The notes below the pieces were generated by a model. That model did no database searches. It was not told the origin of the DNA and worked only from the letters and a program-made list of their open reading frames with translations. The position numbers and the translations under genes were made by a program. From assembly GCA_946803715.1 (NCBI GenBank), contig CAMPET010000001.1, forward strand, positions 1,145,648 to 1,189,703: a stretch of 44,056 nucleotides of DNA, in the 5' to 3' direction. Positions 23,521 through 36,955 of this stretch are shown here, in pieces (the stretch's first letter is position 1; every line of letters starts with the position of its first letter). The DNA comes from Beroe ovata. Taxonomy: Eukaryota > Ctenophora > Nuda > Beroida > Beroidae.

Positions 23521-24232
23521 TTTGAAAATGATGTGAAATTAATGAAGATGAACTCACCATTGCTATTTCAGAAAATCTCTTCTAACTGTACCAATACAAC
23601 GATGCGATTATCAGTCGCCATGTGATCAGTCGGGTCGTTGAACATTGTATGATTGCCATGTTACATGTAGTACCTATTTGAAATGTTGGATTTACGGAAT
23701 ATTCGAGAGATGTATATTGTCATTGTGTAACCACTGGGTAGAGTAAAATGTGAATATGAATCGAATACATTTATAGAGTTGTCGTGGAAAATAAGCAGAT
23801 TTAAAATGAGTGAAAATGAAAATTTCAAAAAATCATAATTAAAAGAACAAATATATTGATTGGGTGCATTTATTCGAGGGATTTTGAAGTACGGTCATAG
23901 ATGATACTGATTGACCAGTCTGAAATAAAACAGAGTTTTCCTTGCTATGTCATACTGACAGATTGGTTTGATCTTGCAATGAATAAAAAGAACAGGCCCT
24001 ATCCTGTCAGAAATCCCTTGCTGGGTGGTTTCAAATAGATAAAACGACAGAGACATATCAGCAGCTTAGTAAACATATAATTTCACCATTGCTAGGTTCT
24101 CAATCACCAACACGTGAAACTGTTGCCTGTAGTCCATAACTATTAACTATAGTGGACATTTGTGAACAGAAGTCTGATCGCTGTGAACTGGACGCAATGT
24201 TGATCGTAGTGACAGTACAAGGAAGTGCTTGT
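23521..24232. other. Convergent 3' region of the 868-residue gene and PPM1G
   Basis: About 700 bases between two facing stop codons. A plus-strand AATAAA is at 23982-23987 and a minus-strand AATAAA at 23869-23874. If both are used, the two 3' untranslated regions overlap by over 100 bases. No other feature seen. Confidence 0.5.
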
Positions 24233-27050
24233 TTAGCTGGTTTTGCTCTTCTTGGAATCTGGATTGCCTTCGGCATCTTCGAGCTTCCGTTTCGATACCT
24301 CCTCAACGGAATCGTCAGACACATCCTGATAAATTCAACATTCAAAACTCAAGATACGTCCGGTCAGATTTCCCCAATTCACTGGATAGTAACCTGGTTG
24401 AGGAGTGCAATGATACACGTCATGTTGTCACATCCGGTACCGTCACCACTGGTGTCAGGAGACATACACTTGTCAACCAACTGACAATAATATAGCGTGT
24501 TATTCGGTTTTCATCTCGCAAGGGACAATCTCCCCAAAATGCGTCGGTATAGGGTTAGGGAAACGTAATCTTTGTAAGAAAAACTTCGGAAAATCATTTT
24601 AAAACCTACCTTGCTGGCTATGTCTGATAGGAAAGTCTGGCTGGATTGTTCTGCTGGTGTTGCCTCCTTCACGTGATCCCTGACGAATGTAGCAGCTTCT
24701 TCTGACGACATTACATTCCAAATACCATCGCATGCGATTAACATGAACTCGTCATTCCTGAAATTAATCATGTCACCGACAAGATAATTAGGCACATCAA
24801 GTCCATTGTCTCACAAAGGTTTTCTCACGTCCGCATATGCAAAAACAATGTTTTTTACCGATCCTGGAATCATCTCACATGAGAAATCAGATTGACTCAT
24901 CACTACTCGGCACTCACTCTGTGATGGTGTGAGTCTGTATGTCCGGCATTGGGCTGATCATCTGCTCCTCTGGGGCCAGCTCGGTGTTACCCTTATACTG
25001 GTGGTCACCCAGGGCCCGGGCCAAGTTGAGGCCCCCATTTATCCGCCCGTCCTTGGTGATTTTACCGCCTGCCTTCTCCACTCGGGTCTTCTCCACTTCG
25101 TTCTCGGGCTTATGGTCCTCAGATAGGTCGGTGGTTGTACCGTCCTTGCTACAGATAACACACCGCGAATCTCCTGCGAGAGGGAGTGATTTCGTTATTT
25201 TTCCGATCGAACGTTCATTAGATGAATGGACACAGTCGGTCCGTTCGTCCGACATCATAGATAATTCGGTTAGTACAACATAGTCTGACTATGCTGTCAG
25301 TGCAACTGCCCTTGCTAATCCAACTTACCGACGTTAGCAACCGTGATGACACCTCCCTTGATGACGGCCACACACGCAGTCGTCCCACTACCATAACCCT
25401 CCCTCTCATCAAACTCTGTCGGACCTCCCTCGTCATCGTCATCATCATCATCTTCTTCTTCGTCACAACTTTCCTCCTCCGAATCGTCCTCTTCCTGTGG
25501 GAGTGAGGAAGATGTGTGATGAAATTGCGTGATTGGAGTGATGAGTGATTAATGATTGTAGTCACGCTAATCACACTCACCGAATCATCCTCGTCCCCTT
25601 CTTCATAATCTGAATCATCATCCTCTTCTTCTTCTTCTTCATCTTCCTTCTTCTCGACTTCTCCCTTCTCTCCGGCAGAACCGGCGGCTTCACCGTCACC
25701 GCTATTACGAGCGCTCGCTCCGTTTTCATCGGTAGTACCACTCTTCGTATCGGATGTATCACCGTTTACGGCATCCTGATAAAGTTGACGTTCACTGATA
25801 ATTGATTTTTCTCAATCATCTATTTATACCATTGTTAATCGGCATCATTAGAGGCACGTAGATTCTACCCCGTTTGTAAGAACAGCAGCACCATTCTCGT
25901 CTTCCTCCTCGCTCTTCTTTGTTTTCTTCCCCTTCCCAGTTCCCTCGAACTCTTCAGCCTCCTTTTCCGCCAATTCAGAGACTGTTTGTGATGACGATAT
26001 CAGAGAGAATATTAAATGTTATCTCTTTCGATAATGAACTATCAGATAAAAATAACTATCTCATCAGTTACATTAATAAGAAATTCTCACATTTCTTCTT
26101 GTATTTTGCTAGGAGATCTAGAAGTGGCATCTTCGCTTCCTCGTTCAATTCAGCGCACTCCTGGAGTTTGTCATCTATATCTTCATCGTCATCATCAGCC
26201 TTCGTCCCTACACACAATAGTTATCACACCCCTCCTGAACACAATGCTCCCCATTGTGTGATAATAGCCTCTCCTCTCTCCCCACACAAATACCTGCAAG
26301 AGTCTGTAATTCGTCTGCAGTCTCTTCCAATACTATTTGTTTATCAACAGCAAGGAACGCTTCTCTCAGTGCCGCATCAACTTTTCCCGCTTTGAAGTTG
26401 TATTGTGTCTTCAGAAGGAGGGGAAGGTACTTAGCCACGTATAGTGCCACCTCGGGACCGCCGTGACCATCGTACACGGCGAACATGGCAGAATCGTCTG
26501 TAAGATCTGGTAGACAACTCATGGAGTCCTAAAAATAGAGCCTTATTGAGAGTTGGATAACTTAAGAAGATATACAGTCTAAATTGATTGGTTACGCTGG
26601 GTTTTCTTCCGATATTGATACCGCCAAACGCGAGTGTAGCATGTGCAGAAACTATGATAATGAATTCCCGCGCGCGCGGCGCGCGGGAACTAAACTGTCC
26701 ATACCGCGCATTTAATTCAAAACATTAGCCTCCGCGACAGCGCAAAAGTTCGTCAAAAAGGGCTACACTGTTGCCACTGTGACACATCCAGCGACGCGCT
26801 AGTGACAAACCACTGTCGCTGGATGTGTCACTTCACCATGGAACTCCATATTTGAAAAGAAAAAACGGAAACTTCCATATACAATCCATATTCCATGAAA
26901 ATAGAAATGTTATAGCTCCCTTACCTCATTGGAGACCCTCCATCCTTGCATTGTAGAGGCTCCGTACTTGATTCCCAACTTTGAGCTCCCATCAGTCACA
27001 TCCTTATCAGTAATTGGAGCATCCAGATATCCAGATAGAGCAGCACCCAT
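24233..27050 (-). CDS. PPM1G: PPM1G, nuclear PP2C-type Ser/Thr phosphatase
   Basis: A metal-dependent nuclear protein phosphatase with roles in pre-mRNA splicing and histone/chromatin dephosphorylation in other animals. Ten exons: 27050..26925, 26528..26294, 26207..26091, 25981..25869, 25775..25581, 25494..25329, 25173..24918, 24757..24610, 24480..24394, 24325..24233. Phases all chain: 1536 bases, 511 residues (human 546). The start MGAALSGYL keeps the N-myristoylation-like MGA seen in the family. PP2C motifs are present: [17 protein letters not shown] (Asp62), a GSGTTA block, AGDSRC-like [28 protein letters not shown] and GCDNMTCII. The PP2C domain is split by the PPM1G-specific acidic insert of Asp/Glu runs (exons 3-6). 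The C-terminus has KRKLEDAE and KKSKTS, a nuclear-localisation-like tail as in human. The donor of exon 9 (CAG|GTTACT) is weak but phase-consistent. Confidence 0.96.
26665..26689. repeat. GC palindrome in PPM1G intron 1
   Basis: Arms TTCCCGCGCGC and GCGCGCGGGAA separated by three bases, a perfect 11-bp stem. It resembles the other GCGCGC clusters in the window. Confidence 0.8.
26779..26831. repeat. Perfect hairpin, 17-bp stem, in PPM1G intron 1
   Basis: Arms 26779-26795 (GTGACACATCCAGCGAC) and 26815-26831 are exact reverse complements with a 19-base loop. Same architecture as the hairpins near 4.3 and 4.9 kb, with a different sequence. Confidence 0.85.
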
Positions 27051-27360
27051 TACTCAACTAGCTAGGATGGAAATAGGGGTTGGGAGAAATCGCAAAATTG
27101 TCATTCAACAGCAATGAAGGGTCATATTATATTAGCATACTATAAGGATATGATGTTGGGCAATTGATCACGAATTGGTTGTTGGAATCAAAAAGAAATG
27201 GCTATACAAAACAATGAAATTTAAAGTGAGAAAATTCCAACGCTATGTCTGAACCCCAACCTAATAAAATCAAAGTTAAAAAACAGGTATCGATTTGGGC
27301 TAAAAGAACAGTATCCGAATTCCAAAGAAAATATCCTCCTTATCCCCAGATTTATACATC

Positions 27361-30300
27361 TCATTCAGAGAACCACGATTCATTCGCATACCTATCAAAA
27401 ATAGGTCTATCCTTTGGATTCAAGAAAACTCTGAAACCCCTCAAAAGATTTTTATGGTTTTGCAAGAGCAGCTTCCCGATTTCCTCTATTAGAACCTCAA
27501 TGTCACACTTCTCCTTGTACTTCTTGATGATAGTCTTGAAGGAGGCATACTCTGACGAATTCAGAGAAGTTCTAATGAGTGTTGAATAATCTTTACAATT
27601 CTGCACTCTATCGGTATCTGCAGAAACTATGTTCTTATCAGAAGCTGTAGCACGGACTAACTCCTTACCGGTGACAACCGATTTCACCCTCTTCTCTCCA
27701 TTCGACGTCGTCTTGACCCTCTCCGCACGAGGTTGTACTCTCTCCAATCTGCTCGAAGAAGGGATAACGTTTTCCTGTTGGTTGGCGTTTGAGACAAGCT
27801 TAATCCTCTTTCGTGGATTCTTCAGAACTTCAGGTGTTTTGAAATCTTGCGGTTCTTTGCTCCTTGTTGTGAGAGGAGATAGCTGAGGAGACATGTTGAA
27901 ACTAGGAGTGTTTGCGTTGTTCAGTGTACTGATCAAACTGGCACGTTTGGTTTTCTGACTGAAGTGACTAGGGGGTGGGGTATGTTCCACACTTTTATCA
28001 GGATCGGGTAATGGTACAGCTACAACCTGCCTGTCCTTGGGTATTGCATCCTGTTTGAATACGTCACACATCTTATTGAGTGTTCCTTTGTATGATTTTG
28101 CTAGGGTCATTTTTTCGCCTGGCTTCCGGGGTACCTGCTTTTTGAAGAACATCGATAGCTCTCTGAAACATGAGTCGAATACGCTATGAACTCTGGTGAA
28201 TTCTCTAGCCCACTTGGGCAATTCGTCAACATTTTTGGGAAAGGAAAATCGTTTGTCCATAAGAATAACTGCACCGAAATCATCCTTGTGCCTGATCACT
28301 CTGCCCACAGCTTGGTTCACGGCCCTTGAACTCTGCTGCATGTACCACTGGTCACCGTCCAGAGAGTCAGACCCTACTGTCTTCTGCTTGCCGAGGAATT
28401 TCATCTTGGAATCTATTTTCGGGTCCTGGCGAGGGGGAAATGGTAACCCGGTGATAATGACACCTCTGCCGTGTGTGTCTGCAAAGTCAATCCCTTCACT
28501 GGCTTTTCCCCTACACACAGCAAATAGAACAGCACCAGTGGTATTATATGTAGGATCCTTGACTTTGTGATCAAAATCTGACATCACCGTGGACATTTCA
28601 GCCTTGGACCTTGGCTCAATGAAGCACTCCTTGATTTTGCCCATCCGGTCGAATATATTTCCTTCCTTCCATGAGTCAATAGTGCTGTTCATGACAGTGT
28701 AACTGGGGAAGAAGACAAGTACTCCATTTGGAATGACTCTGAGAAGATTGATAATGGAGTTTCCCAGCGAAGCCATGTATTTTGGATTGGTGCGATTTGC
28801 ATACGTAGACAATAATTCCTCATTATCACAACCCTTGCACAGAACCTGAAAAGTAAATATACTCATTAGTTTAAGTGAATACCCTAAATGATAAATGAGA
28901 ATCGCGAACAAGATTCAATTTTATTTTATTGTCACGAAGATAATTCCCTTGTCTCTATCACCTGAACACAAATCTGAGAGGAAGTTACGACGTGAGGGTT
29001 TTGAAGTGTGATAGGAAAGGGAATCTTCAATTCACAAGAAAAGGATGCCAGAGGGGATAGGGTTCCACTTGTGAGAATAATAGAGTAAACTCCCTGACGA
29101 ACGAAATGCTGCATCGCTACACCAGGAGTGAAGCACCAGTATGACAATTTTGTTCTGAACTTTGGGGCAACTGCCTCTATAGTAGGTTCTTTCCTCCCTT
29201 TAGGACCTTTCTTGGCAATTGGGTCTTTAGACACATAACACACATATGAGTTCTGAGAATTTTCTTCTTCATCCAAAGTAAGGTCTAAGATTTGCATGAA
29301 GTTACTCAACACAGTAAGGGTATTTCCAACGATTTTGTTATTATTGACAGATAGTACAGACTGCATTTTCCTGAGAACATCCAGTATCAATTCTTTGGTC
29401 TCTGAATTGACATTTATTGATAGCAGGAGTTTCCTGAATGTTGTTTTTTCAATGAGACCACCATAACCCCTGACATCAATTTTGTTAAATTCTCGTTCTA
29501 ATGACAAGAATATAGCTTTCATTGTCAAGACATCTTCTTTGGTCAATTCATTATTCTCAGGATCATTGGCATTATTTTCAGGTTCATTCTCTGTGATCCT
29601 TAACAGAGCTAGTTGGCAGTTCTCAATGCAATTAGCAATATCAGTTGAGGTTATTTCAAAAGAGAATGCCTCTTCACAAACTTTCTCAATGTTATGGGCT
29701 TCATCAAAAATTATAATTGCATTTTGCAGTACAATATTCTGATTTTTTCGTATGCTTCTGTCAATAAGATAATTGTAAGGCATGAAAATGACATCAGCTT
29801 GTTTTAGCAATTCTCTTGACGAATAGTATGGACACATAGTTTTATCTTTAGCAATATTAACTAGTTCTTCGATATCAAGTATGGCATCAAATGCAGAGTC
29901 TTGAATTTTCTTTTCAACATTTCCATGATGAACACATGTCCTTTGTTTAACTAAAGACCTGCATGTATGAATCTTAGCTTGTGTGTTATCAATATTCATT
30001 ACCTTAGGATTGAGACACATTTGATCTCTTGAACCAATTACACTTACTTTAGGCTTATAGATAGTATTCTTGAGTTCATTCACAACCTGTGAAATCTGAG
30101 AGTGTGTCCTGGATGCATATATAATTTTTGGAATTTCAAGGAATGGTTCCACTGATATAGCTTGCTCACTACCCACAGCCTCATTCAAGCCTGAAACAAC
30201 TGCATTGCTAGCTAAACCATTGAGCTGCATCTTGGCAATATAAGTGAGCCTCCAAGCCAAAACAGAACACAGAAGACAAAGTGTTTTCCCAGTACCAGTT

Positions 30301-30428
30301 GGTGATTCAAGTATAGCATTCTGCCTTTGTTGTAGAGCTTGTATCACTTTTTGCATATAATCTTCTTGACATTTGTAAGGTTTAAATGGAAAATCTACTT
30401 CAATATTCTGGATTGTTACTTGAGGCAT
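27361..30428 (-). CDS. RTEL1: RTEL1, regulator of telomere elongation helicase
   Basis: An iron-sulfur XPD-family DNA helicase that unwinds T-loops, D-loops and G-quadruplexes in the nucleus. Two exons, 30428..28962 and 28845..27361, join in phase 0 to give 983 residues. Start MPQVTIQNIEVDFPF aligns with human RTEL1. Visible motifs: Walker A SPTGTGKT (42-49), YASRTHSQ (104-111), four Fe-S cysteines C138, C156, C165 and C199, DEAH 242-245, LTSGTLSPL, and QAVGRVIRHKDDFG in exon 2. A harmonin-homology-like domain is near the C-terminus (about 908-975: LLRGFRVFLNPKD). Human RTEL1 has about 1219 residues with two such domains, a PIP box and in one isoform a RING-like end; only one harmonin domain is seen here. 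An AG|GTATGC site near the stop could be a donor to further exons, but the next gene starts only 311 bases away. FANCJ is excluded by the stronger N-terminal and HHD match. Confidence 0.95.
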
Positions 30429-32249
30429 AATCTTACCTGATAAGGTAGAACTTTGATTATTTGATTAGATTTTGATCACAATGACAAAAACAAAATCGAG
30501 ATTCTGGCACAAAGTATATGAGTATACATTAATAATGATATCAAACTATAATAAATCAAGAGTACATATGTTCTGAAGACATTGTATTAGACTTCATAGA
30601 GAGTAAAACCTATACAGTCCGCATGTTTGATTGAAATATAAATGATTATAAAATTTTGCATTCAGGCAACTCAATTCACAATTCAGTATTCAAACATGAT
30701 AAAAAAAACCTTACATCACATAAGTACTGTCAACAGATACTTATTCACTTCTGATGTCATCACTGTCACAGAAGGATTCTTCCTCAAAAAAGTCATAAGA
30801 CAAGATAAAATAACAACTACAGCACAAAACTAGAGTTTTTTAGACTGGAATCATTTCATCTTTCTTTGAGGTTTCCCTTCTGGCACAACACTGCTGCTTA
30901 TAAGCTTGCCTTAAAAGCAGTGTTTCTAAACTTCACTTTATTATTATTACTATTTCTATGAATCATAGCTATCAGAACATGAACAATAAATTACAATTTG
31001 AGCAATGAGCTTTTCCAATTTCCATCATTAAAAAATTTCAAAAAATTATATATAAGGCATGCCCCTATTATACTCGGTACGTGAGCAGAATATTTAGCGT
31101 CAAAGAACAACAGACAACGCGCGCGGCGCGACGTGGGAACACAGCGAAACCAGGCTGATCGTTACCATTGCAATTGCGTTAGCCTTTGTCGATCGATGAT
31201 AGCCCCTGGCGAGAATTTCGTTTTGCGCGCGCGCGGCTCAAACTTCGCGGCTTGCATGCGCACAGGTACTTGCACAATGCAATCATGATCAGTCTTTTAA
31301 TTCTATTTTGTAAAATTTCTTTCCACCCTGTACCCATGATTTGCGCGCGCAAATGTGAAATGAGTGGACAAATAGCATTTGGCAACCCATGATGGCGGGA
31401 TTTTATACCTGGCAAGGAATGACAATTACGCGGCGCCGACGGTTTTACATTTTTACATCATTCTTATTTCCATGTGTTCACAGAGTAAAATAGGGGCACA
31501 CAACCTGTGCACAATTAGCTGCAAATAAGTAATATAAGTTGTGATGAGCAGCAAAATCCAGCAAAATCATTCTGCATTCAGTGTGTGGGTTTGATTCGAT
31601 TGACTTTATATCACTGTCTGCAATGTTCAATCATCTGAAGCACTGAAGCATCTGATTCATTCAGATCTATTGTAAAGTGCGTACAAAGCAAATATACCCC
31701 GGGTTTCAGGTCACTGCCCTCCTAACATGCTGTAAAGCAGGTCAAACATCAGCATAGTTTTACATATGGTGCCAGCACACCATACAGTGGAGGTTAGAAT
31801 GAATATAATGCACATCCAGTGCCGAAAAATTTCGAAGACGATGCAAAACCTAAGCCAATTTTACGGGGTCGGGGTATATTTGCTTCATACGCACTTTAAT
31901 AGTCATCAGTAATTTGTTCTATTTATTCATTTTTTAAGATAACATCATATATGAAACATTATTGCCTGTCTATGATAAGCTTGGGTTTCGCATGCGCTGA
32001 TAATGCTCAACCTTGCTGAGGGCCTAGCATGGCCAGGCAAGAACCATTCATACATGAACCATATTGAATAGGCATACCATAACCTGATTTTTATGGTTTG
32101 ATTTCAATATTCCTAAATAGTAATGTGATTTAAAGGATAGAAATATGTTTGATTGCATTAGCTGACTTCTTTTGACTCACATTTACCACATGATATTTCA
32201 ATTGTGATTAATCAGTTAAAGATAGCTAGTGAGAGGAATGATTGTGTGA
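30429..32249. promoter_or_regulatory. Divergent intergenic region between RTEL1 and HGSNAT
   Basis: About 1.8 kb between two start codons facing away from each other, so it should contain both promoters. It is AT-rich with a CG-dense patch at 31117-31430 (runs GCGCGCGGCGCG, GCGCGCGCGCGG, GGCGCCG). Part of that patch (near 31361-31385) shares GTGGACAAATAGCAT with the repeat at 4.5 kb, so it may be transposon-derived. No gene seen. Confidence 0.5.
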
Positions 32250-35200
32250 ATGAAAGGAACAATGATTCTATACATCACTGTCATCCTTATCCAATGTAAG
32301 TTATCCTACAGTCAATATTTTATGTTGATTGAAGCATAATTAAATCTTTATTCCATCCAATATACACTTATTCTTTCCCCCAGTCACTGCTTCTTTTACT
32401 GCTGAAAATGAAGCATTCATACAGATATTTGATTTGATGGATCAGAATAAAACTAGCTCCATGGATCCTGCTCTTGTTCTTGAAAAAGAGCTTCCTATAG
32501 ATGTTTTCAAGGTATAGAAACTCTGCAGAGTTATATATTGTGTAAAGAAATTGGTGATTTGGGTAGTTCTTATCCAAATAAACAAAATCTTTGTAGATGT
32601 TTCTTTATTTCATCAATATTGAATATTACCGAATGTTATCAATAGGATACTACTTAAAAAACAATATGATAACATAAACTTGCAGGCTCAAGAGAGAATA
32701 ATATATGATCTTCATGAGTATGAATATATGAAATCTCATGAGAAGGAAGCTATAAATGGTTTGTTTGAATGATCACATTTGTGAATTATTAAACTGTTGT
32801 GATTTTAAATTTCTTTCCACTTGGACTCTGAAGTTATAATAAACTGTCTAATGTCTATGCTTCTATCCTCAGCATCTAATTATGAAGTTTCTCTTCAAAG
32901 ACTCGTTGAAAATCAAGTAACATATAAGCATCCTCTTGGCAAAAAACTTGCTCTTGCTCCTGGAGATAATGCTGCAATCTTCATTGATGATGATCTCAGT
33001 GGTAATGACCCAACCCAGAATCTTTTGGTTGGATCTATTTGCCATTATGGGTAAGTATTGTGAAGAATTCACCATCATACCTATTATAGTTGAATTGGTG
33101 CTGGCCCTGAGCCCAAACCATGAATATTACGAAAGCATATTTTGATGCATATATTAGAATGACTGAATTTCATTACAAGTCTCGTCTTTGAATTGAAAAC
33201 ATGTATTACCTGAAGCATTTATTTGGAATTTCTCAGGAAAGATCCCAGCCCTGGACTAGACGAGGCATCAGTCATACTGTGTCCCATGGAGGAACCTCCT
33301 AGATTTTCAGATCTTTCGCTCTTTGAGGTCACTGGTAGCAACACAGGATGCAAAGGTACTACCTTAATAATTATGAATACCTTTTGTACATTTATTATAC
33401 AGGTTACATCCCATTACCCCACTCAATCCTTAATCACGTGCAAGTAAGTTTTATTGTGTAAGAAAGTTTTTATTGTTGTATCATAATGATGCTCCAACAT
33501 TCAATTGTTTTAGCATGATGCAGTTTGCAGAACGAAATTACCATGCTTGTTTGCACACCATTCTATTAAAAATCCATTACGTGGTTATTGGGGTGGACCG
33601 TGTAGACTGTAGACAGCAACCATTCTATATTATCGTATTATTATGTAAATAGAGTCATTTACTTTGCTGCATTTATTATACTAAACGAAGTTGACTCCCA
33701 AACGATAAGCAATTCTTGTAGTTACTATGTTTCATGATGAAAGGTTAACTTTGTCACACAATGTGTTGAATGAGAGTCAATTTATCGTCATAATTAAGGC
33801 AATTTTTCCTAGCTGGCAAGCGCACTGCCGCATTGACGCACTTTCAACAGGTCATCAATATTAACAGATACTGAGTAGGTGCTGCTATGGTTATAATTCA
33901 CTATCGGAACTCGTAAAGTCCATCTATCAACACTTTCTATTGAATCTTGTCACTGGGTATTTCCAATTTTGGTAATGAAAATTCAACTCATTGTCAAACT
34001 TATCACAAAATTTGGAACAGCTGCAACATTATGAGAACATGATGATCAATGTTCTGACTTATATAAGACCTAGGTATCATGTTTTCACATTGCTTGTTCG
34101 GTTATTTTGACGATTTTCACCGATTAAAAAGTCAGTCAGACTATCACGCTGGTGTACTGTAGTGTAATTATTGTAACATATGGCTTGATATGCATCGATA
34201 AAAAAATGACGGCTTTGCCACTGTGTTTACCGGAATCAACCTGGACTTGCGATTTTGATAATGCCTCATGACTATTCGTGGAAATTGTTCATACCTCTTT
34301 CAGCATAATTTATTGAAGTTTCTACTTTCGTCAAGTCATGTTTCCTATCTCTATCGTTATCCGATTCGTTCCAGTGACACTAATAAATGAAATTGTAAGA
34401 ACAAAATATGACACCAATTCATATGAACAATTATTGAACTATGAATATCCCTATCAATGATTTATGGATAGAGTTCTATAGAAACTATTTCTCAAAGATA
34501 ATTCCAGGTTGCAAATCGGATAATATCCTGTCTACTGAAACGGTCAAAGATGCAGTTATCTTCACTGTTGATGACACCAACTTCAAGTGGGATATCACTA
34601 TCAAGTATGATGATAAAGAGGTAAGCGAGTTCACGCATAGAAGTTTGAAATCAAGGATGAATGAAATCAATAGATCGGCGATTGGTAGTTGACTAAGATA
34701 AGCTCCTTGAGCATAATCCCAGAAGTGTCCTAATCCCATGTTATGTTGGTGTGTAATAGTGTATACGACTTGTATAGTGTGTTTCCCCAACGTATCCTCC
34801 GTTTTCTCCCTAACCCCTAATCCCTAACTAACCCCTAATCCCCTCACTAACCCCCAACTAACTCCTAACAAACCCCTAACCCCTCCTCTCTCACCCCAGG
34901 TTTGCTCTAACAGGTTTGAGTTTGGGGACGGTGGAATCTACACTCTCCACCTCAAACTATCCGAGAACAAGACAACTTCCGATGTGGTGTACGAGTGCTA
35001 CCTGAGCGTAGCGACGGAGCCGTCCGACTTCTGGTTACCGATCTGGTTGCCGATAGTGTTGCTGATACTCATAGTGCTGGTGATCGTGGCGTTGTGTCTG
35101 CTGAACAAGGCCTACCCGCGGGTCCGGGAGACAGTCCTCACCAAGTTGGGATTGTGGAAGGGAGGGGAGGAGGGGGAGGTAGGTGTGGGCATATTTTTCT

Positions 35201-36918
35201 TAGTTCCGTATAGTTTCACGGCAAGTTCCTACTATTTGAAGCTAATTCGCTCCGTAAGTAGTGACTGGTGATATCCGAACGAAGTGTTTCTCGAATCTGT
35301 TGAAATAACACTCTTCCGTGCCCCCCAGAAGAAGCCAGAGTGTACAAGTTCGCGACTGAACTCTCTCGATACATTCAGGGGTCTAGCTATAGCCATCATG
35401 ATATTCGTCAACTTTGGGGGAGGTCAGTACTTCATGTCGACATCATTCATCAAATATTGACAAGTGCCATTGATGATATGGCATTTGGTATAACCTCAAT
35501 AATGTGCATTGCAGTTTTACGTAGTAGTACGCTTTCTATAGGGATTCATTGGCTAATTTTGTACGAGAATGCGAGTCAACATTCTTTCATCGCATTTTCC
35601 AAGCAATTCACTCGGTCTATGATGAGTAAATATTATGTAGGTATCAGGATTGAATATTCGATCTAGGCTCTTTGAAAACATATTCCAATAAGAATCTCAA
35701 GAAAATATTCCTCGTTTCTTGATGAAGCGACGAAGAATGAGGGAAGTTTTTGAAATTTTTCCAGCGAAAAAACAAGGAAGGTATATCGTAGTCCGTAGAG
35801 GGTGTGCTGCTGCTAGATGTTACTAATTATAGTAACTGGAAGTTGTCAGAAAGTTAAACAAGCTACACCACCGTGTTACTGTTGATGTAACCTGTGAATT
35901 ATCCTTGCCTTCCTGTAGCTCTATAGAACGTGTATTGTACATCGAGCTTATATTAATGCTGTACACCTTCACCGAAATGGAAGTTTACTTGGCCAAAATT
36001 CAGAGCAGAGATACTCATTTACGTCGTGAAAGAGACTTTCATCATGAAGCTGTATTGTATGGTTCCGTAATTACAGTAAAATTTCAGTCGATGGATCGGT
36101 AGTATACGGCAAACAAGCTCCACATTCCGGTTGTGTTCCGAATCGGAACTTCCGATGAACATAATGTCTCTGTATCTGGAGCCAGTGTTAATACATGAAG
36201 CTTCCTCTTGCACTGTTATTAATCCCGTGGCATAATATATCAAATCGCATGTCTGCGACACTCCGACTCGATAAAACTGGAAATTAGCCGACTTTATTCC
36301 GTAATTAAACGCCACCAGTCTCTATATCACTGTGTTTAGCTGCTCCTGTGGACATATGATATAAAGGGGTGGATATAAACGTAGAACAAGCTAGGATAAT
36401 ATCCTACACTCTGGCACAGCCTTAGTCCACCAGTGATCTCTAATTTAGCGTGATGTTACTCCAAACCCCAAGAACGGTATCAGGCTCACTGAGATTGCCG
36501 CTAACTTTACTCTTTTTATATACTTTCCTGAACAGATATCATGGAGTTCATCACGTGATCATTTTATTTTCAAAGGATTCTTATTCCAGTAGGAAAGAAT
36601 GCCTATTGTAGCTGTTGGAGTGTTTCTGTGAGAGGATATAATGAGTTGCTAGATTATCACTTCCTCAGTTCCTATTGTATGAATGGAAGCCGGCAACAAT
36701 GTTATGGTTCATCCCCCTATACTATGTTATATTATCACTCACCATCCCTAATTCAGGATCCCCCCATCCCCCTAGATCACACTTCCCTTATCTCACAGGA
36801 AAGTACTACTTCATCGAGCACTCCCCTTGGAATGGGCTGGGCGTGGCTGACTTCGTGTTCCCCTGGTTCATGTTCATGGTGGGAGTCAGCATCGTTCTCT
36901 CAGTCCAGAGCCAGGTGA

Positions 36919-36955
<37 letters not shown>

